Source of the DNA: Pseudomonas entomophila
Lineage (GTDB): Bacteria; Pseudomonadota; Gammaproteobacteria; Pseudomonadales; Pseudomonadaceae
Assembly: GCF_023277925.1 (NCBI RefSeq)
Contig: NZ_CP063832.1
Span: forward strand, 3,842,501 to 3,906,500
Direction: 5' to 3'
DNA length: 64,000 nucleotides
A model generated the notes under the pieces. That model was not told the origin of the DNA and did no database searches. It saw only the letters and a list, made by a program, of their open reading frames with translations. A program made the position numbers and the translations under genes. Shown here one piece after another: positions 31,486-42,366 of the stretch (position 1 is its first letter; every line of letters starts with the position of its first letter).

Positions 31486-32205
31486 ATGAGACTCTCCCGC
31501 TTCTTCATCGACGCCCCGCTTGGCCTCGGCGAGCACGAGCTCCCCGAAGCCCAGGCCCATTACATTGGTCGCGTGCTGCGCATGGCTTCCGGCGACGCCG
31601 TGCAGCTGTTCGACGGCAGCGGCCAGGAATACCTCGGCCAACTGCTCGAGGTGGGCAAGAAAACCGTGCGCGTCAGCCTCGACAAGGCCCTCCCCGGCCA
31701 GGCCGAATCGCCCCTGCACATCCATCTCGGCCAGGGCCTTTCTCGCGGCGAGCGCATGGACTGGGCAATCCAGAAAGCCACCGAACTAGGCGTCAACGAA
31801 ATCACCCCGATCGTCAGCGAGCGCTGCGAAGTACGTCTGAAAGACGAGCGCGCCGACAAGCGCCTGGCCCACTGGCGCCAGGTGGCGATCAGCGCCTGCG
31901 AGCAGTGCGGGCGTTCGAGCGTGCCGGTCATCCACCCGCCGGTCACCCTGGCGGAATGGATCAAGGGCAGCGACGCCGACCTCAAGCTGGTCCTGCACCC
32001 GGTGGCGGCGCCGCTGACCAGCCATGAAAAGCCCGCCCGCCTGGCCTTCCTGATCGGCCCCGAAGGCGGCCTCAACGAGGCCGAGGTCGAGCAGGCCAAG
32101 GCTGCCGGCTTCCACGCCGCCCGCCTTGGCCCGCGCGTGCTGCGTACCGAGACCGCGCCGGTGGTGGCGCTGTCGGTGGCGCAGCAACTGTGGGGCGACT
32201 TCTAG
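31486..32205 (+). CDS. rsmE: 16S rRNA (uracil-1498-N3)-methyltransferase
   Basis: A 239-aa SPOUT methyltransferase. The N-terminal PUA-like domain starts MRLSRFFIDAPL and includes HYIGRVLRMASGDAVQLFDGSG. The C-terminal knotted domain contains the SAM motifs LAFLIGPEGGLNEAEVEQAK and LGPRVLRTETAPVVALSVAQ. It methylates N3 of U1498 in the ribosomal decoding region. Follows bioA closely. Its stop overlaps the stop of the convergent hemolysin-III gene by four bases (CTAG). Confidence 0.97.
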   Translation: MRLSRFFIDAPLGLGEHELPEAQAHYIGRVLRMASGDAVQLFDGSGQEYLGQLLEVGKKTVRVSLDKALPGQAESPLHIHLGQGLSRGERMDWAIQKATELGVNEITPIVSERCEVRLKDERADKRLAHWRQVAISACEQCGRSSVPVIHPPVTLAEWIKGSDADLKLVLHPVAAPLTSHEKPARLAFLIGPEGGLNEAEVEQAKAAGFHAARLGPRVLRTETAPVVALSVAQQLWGDF

Positions 32206-32819
32206 CGCACGTAGAGAAATACCGCGACGAAGTGCATCAGGCTCCCGGCAATCACGAACAGATGCCAGATGCCATGCCAGTGGCGGAAGCGACTATCGAA
32301 GGCGAAGAAGACGATGCCGACGGTGTAGAACACACCGCCGGCAGCCAGCCAGGCGAAGCCCGCAGCCCCCAGGCTGGACAACAGCGGTTTGACCGCCACC
32401 AGCACGATCCAGCCCATCACCGCATAGATGACGATCGACAGGATGCGTGCTTCAGAGCGCGGCTTGATCTCCTGCAGCATGCCAATCACCGCCAACCCCC
32501 AGACCACCCCGAACAGGCTCCAACCCCAAGGCCCGCGCAGGCTGACCAGGCAAAACGGGGTGTAGCTGCCGGCGATCAGCAGGTAGATCGACAAGTGGTC
32601 GAGCTTGCGCATGACCCGCTTCGCCCGCCCGCGGGTGCTGTGGTAGAGCGTGGAGATGCTGTAGAGCAGCAGCAGCGTGAAGCCATAGATGGAAAAACTG
32701 ACGATCTTCCAGGGGTCGCCCTGGAGCCCGGCCACGACGATCAGCCAGACCGCGCCAATGCAGGCCAGCACCGCACCGACCAGGTGGGTCCAGGCGTTGA
32801 AACGTTCACCATGGTACAT
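32202..32819 (-). CDS. hemolysin III family membrane protein
   Basis: A 205-aa protein with seven hydrophobic helices, of the HlyIII/PAQR superfamily. Start MYHGERFNAWTHLVGAVLA, where homology begins; AGGAGG lies 11 bases upstream. Conserved signature residues: NAWTHLVGA, STLYHSTRGR with metal-binding His, KLDHLSIYLLIAGSYTPF and the C-terminal HWHGIWHLFVIAG with the paired histidines. Some members permeabilise membranes, but most are of unknown function; a metal-dependent membrane hydrolase is plausible. Convergent with rsmE. Confidence 0.93.
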   Translation of the reverse strand: MYHGERFNAWTHLVGAVLACIGAVWLIVVAGLQGDPWKIVSFSIYGFTLLLLYSISTLYHSTRGRAKRVMRKLDHLSIYLLIAGSYTPFCLVSLRGPWGWSLFGVVWGLAVIGMLQEIKPRSEARILSIVIYAVMGWIVLVAVKPLLSSLGAAGFAWLAAGGVFYTVGIVFFAFDSRFRHWHGIWHLFVIAGSLMHFVAVFLYVR

Positions 32820-32906
32820 GCAGAGACAGACCTCCTGAGGCGATGCGGGTTCCGAAGTAGACTGCTGCGCGAGCTGTTCGCCGGCTTGCCGGCGCACCGG
32901 TCCATT

Positions 32907-33380
32907 CTAATTGGCCGCTGGTTGCAGTTCGGCGTCACGCACCAACCGTTCCAACCCCGCCAGGTCCGGCACCCGCGCCACCTGCTCGCCCACTTGCACC
33001 GCCGCCAGCTCCAGCCCGGCCAGCGGTACATCCACGTAGTTGAGCTGGCTGTCGAGCTTGCACGAACGCGGAATCCCCTGCAGCAGCATCGCCAGAAAAC
33101 GTAGCCCAGTGTCGCCCAGCGCATTGAGCACGACGATCCGCGCCCGCTCGCCAGACGGGGTATGACCGCCACAGGCCGTCTCGAAGCCGATCAGCGGCAG
33201 GCGCTGCTGGCGCCAGTCGACCCAGCCCAGGTGCCAAGCCGGCTCACCGGGCTCGCAGGCGATGGCAGGGTGGCCGATCAGTTCGGCCACCGCGACGTTG
33301 GGCAACACCAGCGTGCGGTCGCCCAGGGGCAGCAACAGCCCGGTGAGGCTGCTGCGCTGGCCGGCGATGTGGTCAAGCAT
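32907..33380 (-). CDS. chpC: CheW-like protein ChpC of the Chp pathway
   Basis: A 157-aa CheW-fold protein: SSLTGLLLPLGDRTLVLPNVAVAELI, WHLGWVDWRQQRLPLIGFE and IVVLNALGD give the two beta-barrels. In P. aeruginosa ChpC ends the pilG-chpC operon and is thought to couple further receptors to ChpA. Its ATG overlaps the end of chpA by eight bases, so expression is coupled and no chpB lies between. A partial REP arm (about 32875-32894) sits just past its stop. Confidence 0.87.
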   Translation of the reverse strand: MLDHIAGQRSSLTGLLLPLGDRTLVLPNVAVAELIGHPAIACEPGEPAWHLGWVDWRQQRLPLIGFETACGGHTPSGERARIVVLNALGDTGLRFLAMLLQGIPRSCKLDSQLNYVDVPLAGLELAAVQVGEQVARVPDLAGLERLVRDAELQPAAN

Positions 33381-36300
33381 GGTTCTGGCTCCAATGGGCG
33401 ATGCTCTGCAACAGCACCGATTCCTGGTAAGGCTTGCCCAGGTACTCGTTGACGCCGATGGCCATCGCTCGCTCGCGGTGCTTCTGTCCGGTGCGCGAGG
33501 TGATCATGATGATCGGCAACTGCTTGAGGCGTTCGTCGCGGCGAATGCGGGTGGCCACCTCGAACCCGTCCATGCGCGGCATCTCGATGTCCAGCAGCAG
33601 CACATCCGGGCGGTGCTCCTCGAGCAGGGCCATGGCATCGACACCATCTTTGGCGGTCAGCACGCTGATGCCATGGCGTTCGAGCAGGCGGCTGGTGACC
33701 TTGCGCACGGTCACCGAGTCGTCCACCACCATCACCAGCAGCGGCCGCCGTTGCGTCGGCCCGACCAGCCCACGCTGGCTGCCCGCCGCCCCCGGCAGAC
33801 GCGCCAGGCGCCGCTGCTGGCCACGCAACTGGCCGAGCAAGTCGAGAATCAGCACCACCCGGCCATCGCCAAGCAACGTTGCACCCGACAACCCCGGCAC
33901 GGCGGCGAACTGTGGCCCCAGGCTCTTGACCACGATCTCGCGACTGGGCGACAGGTTGTCGACCTGGATAGCGAACGACTGCTCGTGGGAGTGGGTGAGC
34001 AGCACCGGCAATGGCACGCTCTGGCCCAGCAGGCTGGGCTGCCCACCGCCCTGTACCAGCTCGCCCAGGTAGCGCAGCGCATAATCGTGCCCGGCATAGC
34101 TGTAGCGCGGCGGGTCGAGCCGGTAGCAGGCCTCCAGTTCGGCCGGTGGCACCCGGACGATACCTTCGATGGTGTTCAGCGGGATGGCGTACTGCTCCTC
34201 CCCCAGGTGCACCATCAGCGCCCGGTTCATCGACACGGTGAACGGCAGGCGGATCAGGAAGCGCGCGCCCTTGCCAGGGCTGGACTCGATGCTCATGGAG
34301 CCACCCAGCTGCTTGACCTCTTCATGGACCACGTCCATCCCCAGGCCACGCCCGGAGATCTGGGTGATCTTCTCCGCCGTGGAGAACCCCGGGCGCAGGA
34401 TGAACTGCAGGATCTCGTGGTCGCTCAGACGCGCCTGCGGGTCGAGCAGCCCACGCTTGATGGCTTTGCTGCGCACCGCTTGCAGCGGCACGCCGGCACC
34501 GTCGTCGCTCATTTCGATGACGATGTCGGCGCCCTCGTGCAGCAGGTTCAGGTGGATGGTGCCCAACTCCGGCTTGCCAGCGGCCAGGCGCACTTCGCGG
34601 GCTTCGAGACCATGGTCGACGGCGTTGCGCAGCATGTGCTCCAGCGGCGCCACCATGCGTTCAAGCACGCTACGGTCCAACTCGCCTTCGGCGTTGCCGA
34701 CCACCAGTTCGACCTGCTTGCCCAGCTCGCTGGCCACCTGCCGCACCACCCGCTGCAAACGCGGCACCAGCCGCTCGAACGGCACCATGAGCGTGGCGGT
34801 CAGGCCCTCCTGCAACTGGCTGTTGACCCGCGCCTGCTGCTGCAGAAGGCTGTGCGCCTCCTGGGCGCGCTGCATCAGGGTTTCCTTCAGGTCGAGCAGG
34901 TCCGAGGCCGACTCGAACAGGGCTCGGGACAGCTGCTGCAATTGTGAATGACGGTCCATCTCCAGCGGGTCGAAGTCGTCGTAGGCATCGCCTTCGAACT
35001 GCTGCCGGCTGGAGATCCGCCCTTGTGTCTCGATGTCCAGGCGCAACAGCTGGTCGCGCATGCGCTCCAGCGTGGTCTCCATCTCGTTCAGGGCGAACTG
35101 GGCATCATTGACCTGCTGCTCGATACGCCCGCGGATCACCGAGTGCTCACCGGCCAGGTTGCCCAGGTCGTCGAGCAGTTCAGCGTCGACCTTGACCATG
35201 TCCCCCGCGGCCCGCTCGGGGGTCGCGGTCGGCGCCTCGACCGGGACGGCCTCGGCCTGGGCCTGACTGGCGGCGCTGTCGGTCAAGGCGGCACTGGAGA
35301 AGTTGCGGATGTAGTCGATCAGCGCCGTGGCGGCGTGCAACGGCTGCCCCAGGCGCACCGCGTCGAGCATGTGCGCCAGGCGGTCGTGGCAGTTCTGCAA
35401 CAGGCTGAACAGCGCCGGGGTCGACGGCAGGCGCCCGGCAGCCAGCAGTTCGTAGAGAAACTCCAGTTCATGGGCAAGGTCGCCTATGGCGGCGATCTCC
35501 ACCATCCGTGCGCCGCCCTTGAGCGTGTGCAAGTCGCGCAGCAGGTTCTCCACTTCGACCGTGTTGCGCGGGTCGGCCTGCCAGAGGGCCAGCGATTGCG
35601 CGGCGCTCTCGACGATGTCGGAGCTCTCTTCGAGGAAGACTTCCAGCAGCTCCTTGTCGCCTGCGGCCTCTTGTTGTTCCTCGGGTGGTTCGGTCTGGCC
35701 CGGTGGTGGCGTGGTATGGCGGAACTCGCGCAATTCGCCGAGCAGCGCCACCGCCGATGCGGGGACCTCGCCCTGCTGAACGCTGCGCAACATCCCGGCC
35801 AGCGCGCCGTGGCTGCGCTCGAGCAGGTCGAACAATGCCGCGCTGGCGCCCAGGCGGCGGTCCACCAGGCCTTCATAGAGCAGCGCCAGCTCCTGGGCAA
35901 GCAGTTCCACCGCGCCAATGGCGGCCATCTGCGCCCCGCCCTTGAGCGTCAGCACATCATGCTGCAAGGCCGACAGCGCGGAGACACTGTCCGGATCGGC
36001 CTGCCACTGCCGCAAGGCCTGGCCGGCACTGTCGAGGATGTCCCGCGCCTCTTCCAGGAACAACTCGACCACCGCAGGGTCCGGCAGTTCGCCTGAACCC
36101 TGGAGCGGCGTCACTCGGTCGGCGCCAACCACCCCCATGGCCCCTGGGTCGAGCGCATCGTCCAACAGGCCGCGCAACGCCGCCAGGCACTCCGGGCGGG
36201 CATCCAGGTCTTGCCCGGCGGCAATCTCGTCGAGCATGTCGAGCAGCGCTTCGTGGGCCTGCTGCGCCACGGCGAACAGCCGTGGCGTGACTGCCAGGCT

Positions 36301-38670
36301 GCCCTCCTCCACCGCACCGTAGAGATCGAGCAGCCCTTCACAAATTTCATCCACCTGCCACAGTTCGGCCTGATGGGCGCTGTGGCCAAGGGTGGTCATG
36401 TCGTCCAGCAAGGTCTCCAGCGGCAGGCGCTCGCCCGGGTGCGCCTGCCAATGCATCAGCAGCGACTCGGCATCGAGCAGGATGTCCATGCCCTGGGCCA
36501 GGAAACTGTTGATCAACTGCGGGTCGCGGCGGCTGCGCCGTGGCTGATGCGGGTCGTCCTGATGCTGCGCCAGGCGGGTGTCGACGGCCAGACCGACCTG
36601 TTCGATCAACTGCGCCGCACCGGGAATGGCGGCCAGCGGCGTGCTATCGAGCTGGGCCAGGCCCAGGTGGAACAGGGCACGGGCTGCCTCAAGCAGTTCT
36701 ATCTCGGCCAGCTGCAGCGATAGCTGGTGCCCCTTGTACTCACGCACCAGGCGGTCAAGCGCGGTGGCCATCTCCGCTACTGGCATCACCCCGGCCATGG
36801 CGGCGCTGCCCTTGAGCGTGTGCAAGGCGCGCTGCAGGCTGTCGCTGACCACCGTGCCCTGCGCATCGGCGCCTTGCAGGAAGGCATCAAGCCCGCCCAG
36901 GTGGCCCAGGGCCTCGTTGCGGAAGATCTCCAGCAGGTGCGGATCGAGCCCGTCGATGCTGGCGCTGGCCGGCGTATCGTTGAGCGCCAGTGCATGCAAG
37001 TGGCCCGCCAGCTGTTCGATCTCGGCCGAAGCCGGCAGCTGGCTGGCCGCAAAATCGGCCAGCAGGTCGGGCAGGCGCACGAACACCTGCTGCAAGGCCA
37101 CCAGCCCCTCCGGGCTGAGCACGATGCGCCCTTCCAGCACGCGGTTGAGCAGGTGCTCGGCGCCCCAGGCCAGCTCCGCCACAGCTTCGGCATGGACCAT
37201 GCGGCCACTGCCCTTGAGCGTGTGCAAGGCCCGCCGCACTTCGACCAGCGGCTCGCGCAGGCCATTGTCCGCACGCCAGCGCAGCCAGTGGCGCTCGATC
37301 TCCGGCAGCAGTTCGCCGGCCTCCTCGAGGAACACTTCGCGCAACTCATCGTCGATGCCATCGATGGACTGCCCGGCATCGACTCGCTGGCACTGCACGC
37401 CCAGGGCGGCCAGGCTGGCATGGGCCATGTCGATGAACCGCTGTGCGTCGGCCAACGGGTCGGCCACACGCCATTGCAGGTAGGCCTCGCCGGCGCTGAG
37501 GGCGTCGGCCAGGCGCGCCAGTTCGTCGGGCAGCGGCTCCTCCTCAAGGTGCACCAGCCAGCCCTGGACATACCCGGCACAGCCGGCGAACACCTCGGCG
37601 GCCGCAGGCAGCGCCAGCATCGCCAGGGCGCCGCGCACCTGGTGCAACAGCCCGGGCAGGGCCTGCAGCCGCTGGCGCGACCAGTCTGACTCCAGGCAGT
37701 CACCGATCAGGTCCTTGGCCTGTTGCAGCACGTTGAGCGCTTCACCGAGCACCAGCTGGCGAATTTCCGCAAGGTCCGAGCCCGGCAAGTTGCCCGGTGC
37801 GGTCTCCTCCAACGGCCCCACCATGCCGTTCAGGGTCGCTTCCACGTAGAGCAACGCACCAGCCACGTCCATCAGCACCGCTTCGTCCACGCCAGCGTCC
37901 CGCTCGACCATGGCCTGCAACGCCAGCACCTGGTCGATGATCACCCGCCGCGGTTGCTGGAAACCCAGCACCGACAGGGTATCGGCCACGTGCCGTAACG
38001 GCGCCAGCAGGTGCTCCAGAGGCTCGCGAGGCTGTCGCTCGCCGCTGACGAACGGGTCGAGGCGCTCCTTGATACGCATCAGGTCGTCACACAGCGCCAT
38101 CACCACCGAACGCAGTGCGTCGCGACCGGAGCCGGCCTGCATGTGCTCCCGCCAGTTGCCCAGCGACAGGTCGAGGTTGGCCAGGTCTTCGGCGCCCGCC
38201 AGGCGCTGCCCAAGTTCGCCCAGCAGGCTGCCCTGGGCCAGGGGCTCGACGCCCCGGCAGACACGCAACTGGTTGAGCAGCGGCATCACCACCAACGGCA
38301 GGTCATGCCGTGCGCCACGCAAGCGGTCGAGGTACGGGGGCAACTGCTCCAGGCCGCGGAACAACGCGCCCAGGCAGTCACCACGGGGGCTGACCTGGCC
38401 TTCGGCCATGGCCCGCCCGAGCAGCTCCAGTTCTTCGGCCAGGCGCGCGGCACCCGACAGTTCAAGCAGGCGCAGGCAGCCATGCACCTGGTGCAGGTTG
38501 TCGACGAAGAACGCGAGGATCGATAGGTCCTCGGGCATGCCGGTAAATCGCTCCAGGGCCTGGCGCGCCTGCCCCAGGCAATCGAGGATCGGCGCCTTGG
38601 TCCAGGCCAGGGCAACGGTGTCGTGTCGCGCGCCGCTAAGCGTGCCGGCCATCACACTCGCCCCTTTCAT
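33373..38670 (-). CDS. chpA: hybrid chemosensory histidine kinase ChpA
   Basis: A 1765-aa CheA-type kinase controlling type IV pilus motility. Phosphotransfer (Hpt) domains with the motif HTLKGS/G are at His483, His617 and His1048. A fourth copy reads VLTLKGGA, with Leu907 at the His position, and further degenerate copies lie near residues 60, 350 and 757. Then come a dimerisation helix, an ATPase domain ([20 protein letters not shown]), a CheW domain ([18 protein letters not shown]), and a C-terminal receiver with Asp1694 in [13 protein letters not shown]. aeruginosa ChpA is longer (about 2470 aa) with more Hpt modules. The ATG overlaps the pilJ stop (ATGA); an ATG 18 bases later is also possible. 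Confidence 0.95.
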   Translation of the reverse strand: MKGASVMAGTLSGARHDTVALAWTKAPILDCLGQARQALERFTGMPEDLSILAFFVDNLHQVHGCLRLLELSGAARLAEELELLGRAMAEGQVSPRGDCLGALFRGLEQLPPYLDRLRGARHDLPLVVMPLLNQLRVCRGVEPLAQGSLLGELGQRLAGAEDLANLDLSLGNWREHMQAGSGRDALRSVVMALCDDLMRIKERLDPFVSGERQPREPLEHLLAPLRHVADTLSVLGFQQPRRVIIDQVLALQAMVERDAGVDEAVLMDVAGALLYVEATLNGMVGPLEETAPGNLPGSDLAEIRQLVLGEALNVLQQAKDLIGDCLESDWSRQRLQALPGLLHQVRGALAMLALPAAAEVFAGCAGYVQGWLVHLEEEPLPDELARLADALSAGEAYLQWRVADPLADAQRFIDMAHASLAALGVQCQRVDAGQSIDGIDDELREVFLEEAGELLPEIERHWLRWRADNGLREPLVEVRRALHTLKGSGRMVHAEAVAELAWGAEHLLNRVLEGRIVLSPEGLVALQQVFVRLPDLLADFAASQLPASAEIEQLAGHLHALALNDTPASASIDGLDPHLLEIFRNEALGHLGGLDAFLQGADAQGTVVSDSLQRALHTLKGSAAMAGVMPVAEMATALDRLVREYKGHQLSLQLAEIELLEAARALFHLGLAQLDSTPLAAIPGAAQLIEQVGLAVDTRLAQHQDDPHQPRRSRRDPQLINSFLAQGMDILLDAESLLMHWQAHPGERLPLETLLDDMTTLGHSAHQAELWQVDEICEGLLDLYGAVEEGSLAVTPRLFAVAQQAHEALLDMLDEIAAGQDLDARPECLAALRGLLDDALDPGAMGVVGADRVTPLQGSGELPDPAVVELFLEEARDILDSAGQALRQWQADPDSVSALSALQHDVLTLKGGAQMAAIGAVELLAQELALLYEGLVDRRLGASAALFDLLERSHGALAGMLRSVQQGEVPASAVALLGELREFRHTTPPPGQTEPPEEQQEAAGDKELLEVFLEESSDIVESAAQSLALWQADPRNTVEVENLLRDLHTLKGGARMVEIAAIGDLAHELEFLYELLAAGRLPSTPALFSLLQNCHDRLAHMLDAVRLGQPLHAATALIDYIRNFSSAALTDSAASQAQAEAVPVEAPTATPERAAGDMVKVDAELLDDLGNLAGEHSVIRGRIEQQVNDAQFALNEMETTLERMRDQLLRLDIETQGRISSRQQFEGDAYDDFDPLEMDRHSQLQQLSRALFESASDLLDLKETLMQRAQEAHSLLQQQARVNSQLQEGLTATLMVPFERLVPRLQRVVRQVASELGKQVELVVGNAEGELDRSVLERMVAPLEHMLRNAVDHGLEAREVRLAAGKPELGTIHLNLLHEGADIVIEMSDDGAGVPLQAVRSKAIKRGLLDPQARLSDHEILQFILRPGFSTAEKITQISGRGLGMDVVHEEVKQLGGSMSIESSPGKGARFLIRLPFTVSMNRALMVHLGEEQYAIPLNTIEGIVRVPPAELEACYRLDPPRYSYAGHDYALRYLGELVQGGGQPSLLGQSVPLPVLLTHSHEQSFAIQVDNLSPSREIVVKSLGPQFAAVPGLSGATLLGDGRVVLILDLLGQLRGQQRRLARLPGAAGSQRGLVGPTQRRPLLVMVVDDSVTVRKVTSRLLERHGISVLTAKDGVDAMALLEEHRPDVLLLDIEMPRMDGFEVATRIRRDERLKQLPIIMITSRTGQKHRERAMAIGVNEYLGKPYQESVLLQSIAHWSQNHA

Positions 38671-40742
38671 TGACGCTCGACCGGTTTGGGCAGGGTGAAG
38701 CCGGACACCGAACGGCGCATCTCGCTGGCCATGCGCGCGAGGTGGCGGATGCTGTCGGCGGTGGCGCCGGAGCCGGCCGAGGTCTGCGCGGTGATCTGCT
38801 GGATCACCGCCATGGTGTGAGAGATCTGCCCGGCGGACGAGGTCTGCAACTGGGCCGCATCGGAGATGCTGTGGATCAGGTCGGCCAGGGTCTGCGACAC
38901 CCCCTCGATCTCGGCCAGGGCCACGCCCGCGTCCTGGGCCAGGCGCGCGCCGCGCACCACTTCAGCGGTGGTCTGCTCCATGGAGATCACCGCTTCGTTG
39001 GTGTCGGCCTGGATGGTGCGCACCAGCGCCTCGATCTGGCGGGTGGCCGAGGACGAACGCTCGGCCAGGCGCTGCACCTCGTCGGCGACCACGGCAAAGC
39101 CGCGCCCGGCCTCGCCGGCCAGCGAGGCCTGGATGGCGGCATTGAGCGCCAGGATGTTGGTCTGCTCGGCAATGTCGTCGATCAGGCTGACGATATCGCC
39201 GATTTCCTGGGAAGACTCACCCAGGCGCTTGATCCGCTTGGCGGTGTCCTGGATCTGCTCGCGGATGTTGTCCATGCCACGGATGGTGTTATGCACCACC
39301 TCATTGCCCTTGTTGGCGATGGCCACCGAACGCTCGGCGACCTTGGCCGATTCGTAGGCATGGGCCGACACCCGGTCGATCGACTCGACCATGTCACCCA
39401 CCGCTTCCGACGCCTCGCTGATCTGCTCGGCCTGGTGCTCCGAGGCCTTGGCCAGTTGGCGCGCGGTGTTTTGCGTGTCCTGTACCGCCGCAGCCACCTG
39501 CTCGGCACTGTGGTTGATGGTGGCGACCAGGTCGCGCAGCTGGTCGACCGAATAGTTGATCGAGTCGGCGATGGCACCGGTGAAGTCCTCGGTGACCGAC
39601 ACGGTAACCGTCAGGTCGCCGTCGGCCAGCTCCTCGATCTCGTCGAGCAGGCGCATGATCGCCTGCTGGTTGCGCTCGTTCTTCTCGGCGGTTTCGCGCA
39701 GCTGGCGGCTGGTGGCGCGGACCATTACCAGGCCGATCAGGATGATCGAGGCCAGCGCCAGCAAGCCGAGTGCATAGCCGCCGACCGTGTCGAGGGTACG
39801 CCCGCCGGCCAGGTTCTCGAAGCCGTTGGCCAGATGCGAGGCCTCGTCGAGCAGCGTCTGCGACAGGCTGAAGATGTTGCCCGCGGCCTCGCGCACACGG
39901 AACAGCTCGGGCGAGGTCTCGAGGATCTCGTCCACTGAGCCTGCGACGAACTGGAACAGCTCGGCGATCTCGGCCAGGCGCGCGCGGGCGTCGGCGTCCT
40001 CGACCCGGGTCACCTGGATCGCCGGGTTACCGGCGAGCATGCCCTCGAGCACCTGGCCGAAACGGCTGGCGTCGCGGCCAAAGGCGTCGGCTGCCTGGAC
40101 CGAGGTGTCATCGCCGGCCAGCACGGTATTGACCGAACCAAGAATCCGTTCGGCGAGCAGCAACTGGCGCTGGGCCACTGCCACCTGGTTGGCCGGGGCG
40201 CCGCTCTGCAGCAAGATCTCCACCACTTTTTCATACTCGACCTGCAACTGCGGCACGGTCTCGGCCAGGGTGGCCGCGACCTGGTGCAGCGACAGCACGG
40301 TCTGCTCGCTGGCGAGGATGGTGTCGGTGTTCTTGCGCAGGTTCTCCCAGTCCTGGCGCACCGCGTCCATCTCGTCGCGCACCGTCACCGGCGCGGGCGG
40401 CAGGCCAGTGGCCTTGTCGCCCTCGCGCAGGTAGCTCCAGCGGCGCTCGAAGTCGTTGCGCGCATCGCTGAGCAGCTTGAACGCCAGCGCCTTGCCCGCC
40501 GCCGCCTCGGTGGCGTTCTTGGCGATACGCTGCGACAGCACGCGCAGCTCACCAGCATGGCCGATGTACTGTTTGTCGTGGTTGGCCTGGGTGTTGAGGT
40601 AGGCGAAATTGGCGAACAGCAGGACGATCGACAGGATCAGCACCACGAACAGCACGGTGATCTGCGCGGTGCTGCGTGGGCGCTGGGCCACGGCGGCCGG
40701 GGAAACGGCCGGCGCGACGACGGTGGGGCCGGGCTTGTTCAC
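38667..40742 (-). CDS. pilJ: type IV pilus chemoreceptor PilJ
   Basis: A 691-aa methyl-accepting protein. A transmembrane helix at about 27-48 ([21 protein letters not shown]) and one near 318-338 ([19 protein letters not shown]) flank a helical periplasmic domain with the PilJ-type segment [27 protein letters not shown] region follows. The signalling hairpin carries [35 protein letters not shown] (split here only for naming). It feeds ChpA through PilI. Its stop overlaps the chpA start, so the pilK methyltransferase gene that lies here in P. aeruginosa is absent. Confidence 0.95.
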   Translation of the reverse strand: MNKPGPTVVAPAVSPAAVAQRPRSTAQITVLFVVLILSIVLLFANFAYLNTQANHDKQYIGHAGELRVLSQRIAKNATEAAAGKALAFKLLSDARNDFERRWSYLREGDKATGLPPAPVTVRDEMDAVRQDWENLRKNTDTILASEQTVLSLHQVAATLAETVPQLQVEYEKVVEILLQSGAPANQVAVAQRQLLLAERILGSVNTVLAGDDTSVQAADAFGRDASRFGQVLEGMLAGNPAIQVTRVEDADARARLAEIAELFQFVAGSVDEILETSPELFRVREAAGNIFSLSQTLLDEASHLANGFENLAGGRTLDTVGGYALGLLALASIILIGLVMVRATSRQLRETAEKNERNQQAIMRLLDEIEELADGDLTVTVSVTEDFTGAIADSINYSVDQLRDLVATINHSAEQVAAAVQDTQNTARQLAKASEHQAEQISEASEAVGDMVESIDRVSAHAYESAKVAERSVAIANKGNEVVHNTIRGMDNIREQIQDTAKRIKRLGESSQEIGDIVSLIDDIAEQTNILALNAAIQASLAGEAGRGFAVVADEVQRLAERSSSATRQIEALVRTIQADTNEAVISMEQTTAEVVRGARLAQDAGVALAEIEGVSQTLADLIHSISDAAQLQTSSAGQISHTMAVIQQITAQTSAGSGATADSIRHLARMASEMRRSVSGFTLPKPVERQ

Positions 40743-40754
40743 GTCGAAAATCCT

Positions 40755-41309
40755 CTACAACGCCACATCGAGAAAACCCGGGGCCTGGGCCAGGGCGAAA
40801 GGGCTGAAGATCGCCCAGTTGCGTTCACGGGGGAAATACCCCTGCACGAAAGGCGCGGCCATGCGGATCAGCGGTTGCGGCGGCGACAGCTCCAGGCTGC
40901 TGAGGGCAAAGTGCTGCAGACCCACCACCTCGTCCACCAGCAGGCCGGCGAACAGCTCCTCATGGTCCAGCACCAGCACGCGCCGCTGCTTGCCGGCGGC
41001 GGCAGCCCCCAAACCGAAGAAGGCGCACAAGTCCATCAGCGGCAGCAGGCGCCCGCGCAGGTTGGCCACGCCGCGCACCCAGGGCTGGACGCCCGGAACC
41101 CGGCTGCTGCGGGGCTCGCGCAGCACCTCGGCGACTTCGCCCATGGGGGCGACGAACCACTGCCCGGCAATGCGAAAGCCGATGCCGCTCCACTGCTGCA
41201 GACGCGTGTCCTGCGGTGGCTGGTCGGCCACCAGCAGGCGGCAACGGCGGTCGATGTCCAGCAGCAGCTCGAAGGCGGTCAGCGACGCGCCCTGGGGCCG
41301 GGTGGTCAA
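40755..41309 (-). CDS. pilI: CheW-like adaptor PilI
   Basis: A 184-aa single-domain CheW protein: FRIAGQWFVAPMGEVAEVL, VPGVQPWVRGVANLRGRLLPLMDLCAFFG and VLVLDHEELFAGLLVDEVVGL. It joins receptor PilJ to kinase ChpA. The ATG overlaps the pilH stop (ATGA), and pilJ starts 12 bases on, so translation is tightly coupled along the operon. Confidence 0.92.
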   Translation of the reverse strand: MTTRPQGASLTAFELLLDIDRRCRLLVADQPPQDTRLQQWSGIGFRIAGQWFVAPMGEVAEVLREPRSSRVPGVQPWVRGVANLRGRLLPLMDLCAFFGLGAAAAGKQRRVLVLDHEELFAGLLVDEVVGLQHFALSSLELSPPQPLIRMAAPFVQGYFPRERNWAIFSPFALAQAPGFLDVAL

Positions 41310-41671
41310 GCGCCGAGCACTTCTTTGAGCTTGGCGATCAGCGCCTCTTCTTCCACAGGCTTGGTCAGGAAGTCACGGGCGCCCTGGCGCTGGGCCCAGA
41401 TACGGTCGGTTTCCTGGTCCTTCGCGGTGATTACCACCACGGGGATGGCTTTTGTCGCCGGATCCTTGGCCAACTGGCGGGTCGCCTGGAAGCCGTTGAG
41501 GATAGGCATGACGATGTCCATCAGGACGACGTCCGGCTTCTCCTGGCGCGCCAGGGCTACGCCATTGGCGCCATTTTCGGCCTTGAGAACTTGATGGCCG
41601 TTTTTTTCCAGTATCGCGGTCAGCTTGTACAACTCTGTCGGCGAATCGTCGACAATCAAAACTCGGGCCAT
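41306..41671 (-). CDS. pilH: single-domain response regulator PilH
   Basis: A 121-aa CheY-like protein, start MARVLIVDDSPTELYKL. Acid pocket VDDS, phospho-acceptor Asp in VVLMDIVMP, and late Lys in FLTKPVEEE. In P. aeruginosa PilH counteracts PilG, favouring retraction or acting as a phosphate sink for ChpA. The longer open frame upstream is not conserved and overlaps pilG. Confidence 0.94.
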   Translation of the reverse strand: MARVLIVDDSPTELYKLTAILEKNGHQVLKAENGANGVALARQEKPDVVLMDIVMPILNGFQATRQLAKDPATKAIPVVVITAKDQETDRIWAQRQGARDFLTKPVEEEALIAKLKEVLGA

Positions 41672-41718
41672 GCTGTTTCCCCATGAAGAAAGTGAACCCC
41701 CCGCCGATCTTGGCGGCG

Positions 41719-42120
41719 TCAGGGTGCGGGTTGGTCTCGCACGGCGAAATCGGGCACATGGGCGCGGATCGCGTCGAGCAGTTCTTCCTTGCTGAACGGT
41801 TTGGTCAGGAACTGGTCGGAACCGACCACCCGGCCACGGGCCTTGTCGAACAGGCCATCGCGGGATGAGAGCAGGATCACCGGGGTGTCCTTGAATTCGC
41901 TGTTGTGCTTGATCACCGCGCAGGTCTGGTAGCCATCCAGGCGCGGCATGAGCACGTCGACGAAGATGATCCGCGGCTTGTGATCGATGATCTTCGCCAG
42001 GGCGTCGAAACCATCGCTGGCGGTGATCACCTCGCAGCCCGCCTCGCCGAGCAACATCTGCGCGGTGCGGCGAATCGTGCGGGAGTCGTCGATCACCATC
42101 ACCTTCAGGGGTTGTTCCAT
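41719..42120 (-). CDS. pilG: single-domain response regulator PilG
   Basis: A 133-aa CheY-like protein, start MEQPLKVMVIDDSRTIRRT. Asp acceptor in IIFVDVLMPRLDG, Thr/Ser switch in VILLSSRDG, Lys in FLTKPFSKEE. First gene of the Chp operon; in P. aeruginosa it promotes pilus extension and raises cAMP through CyaB. The 245 bases between it and gshB have no gene and should hold the operon promoter. Confidence 0.95.
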   Translation of the reverse strand: MEQPLKVMVIDDSRTIRRTAQMLLGEAGCEVITASDGFDALAKIIDHKPRIIFVDVLMPRLDGYQTCAVIKHNSEFKDTPVILLSSRDGLFDKARGRVVGSDQFLTKPFSKEELLDAIRAHVPDFAVRDQPAP

Positions 42121-42366
42121 AAATAGCGCCACATTGATGAGCGGTAAGCCGCGCGTTCCAAGCGGCAGGCACACAACGGTTCGGTGCATGCCACCTCACT
42201 GTTGTAGCTCATGGCCTGCGGCTTGACGCTGGATCGGGCCTTTTTAACACAGTCCCGAGGGCCATTCCATCCGCCAGCCCCTTGACCGCGGGCGCGCCCG
42301 GCGCCACCCTGAGCCACTTTTCTTTTCGTGCCATCGCGGCCACCTGCCGCCAAGAGGAATTACCCC

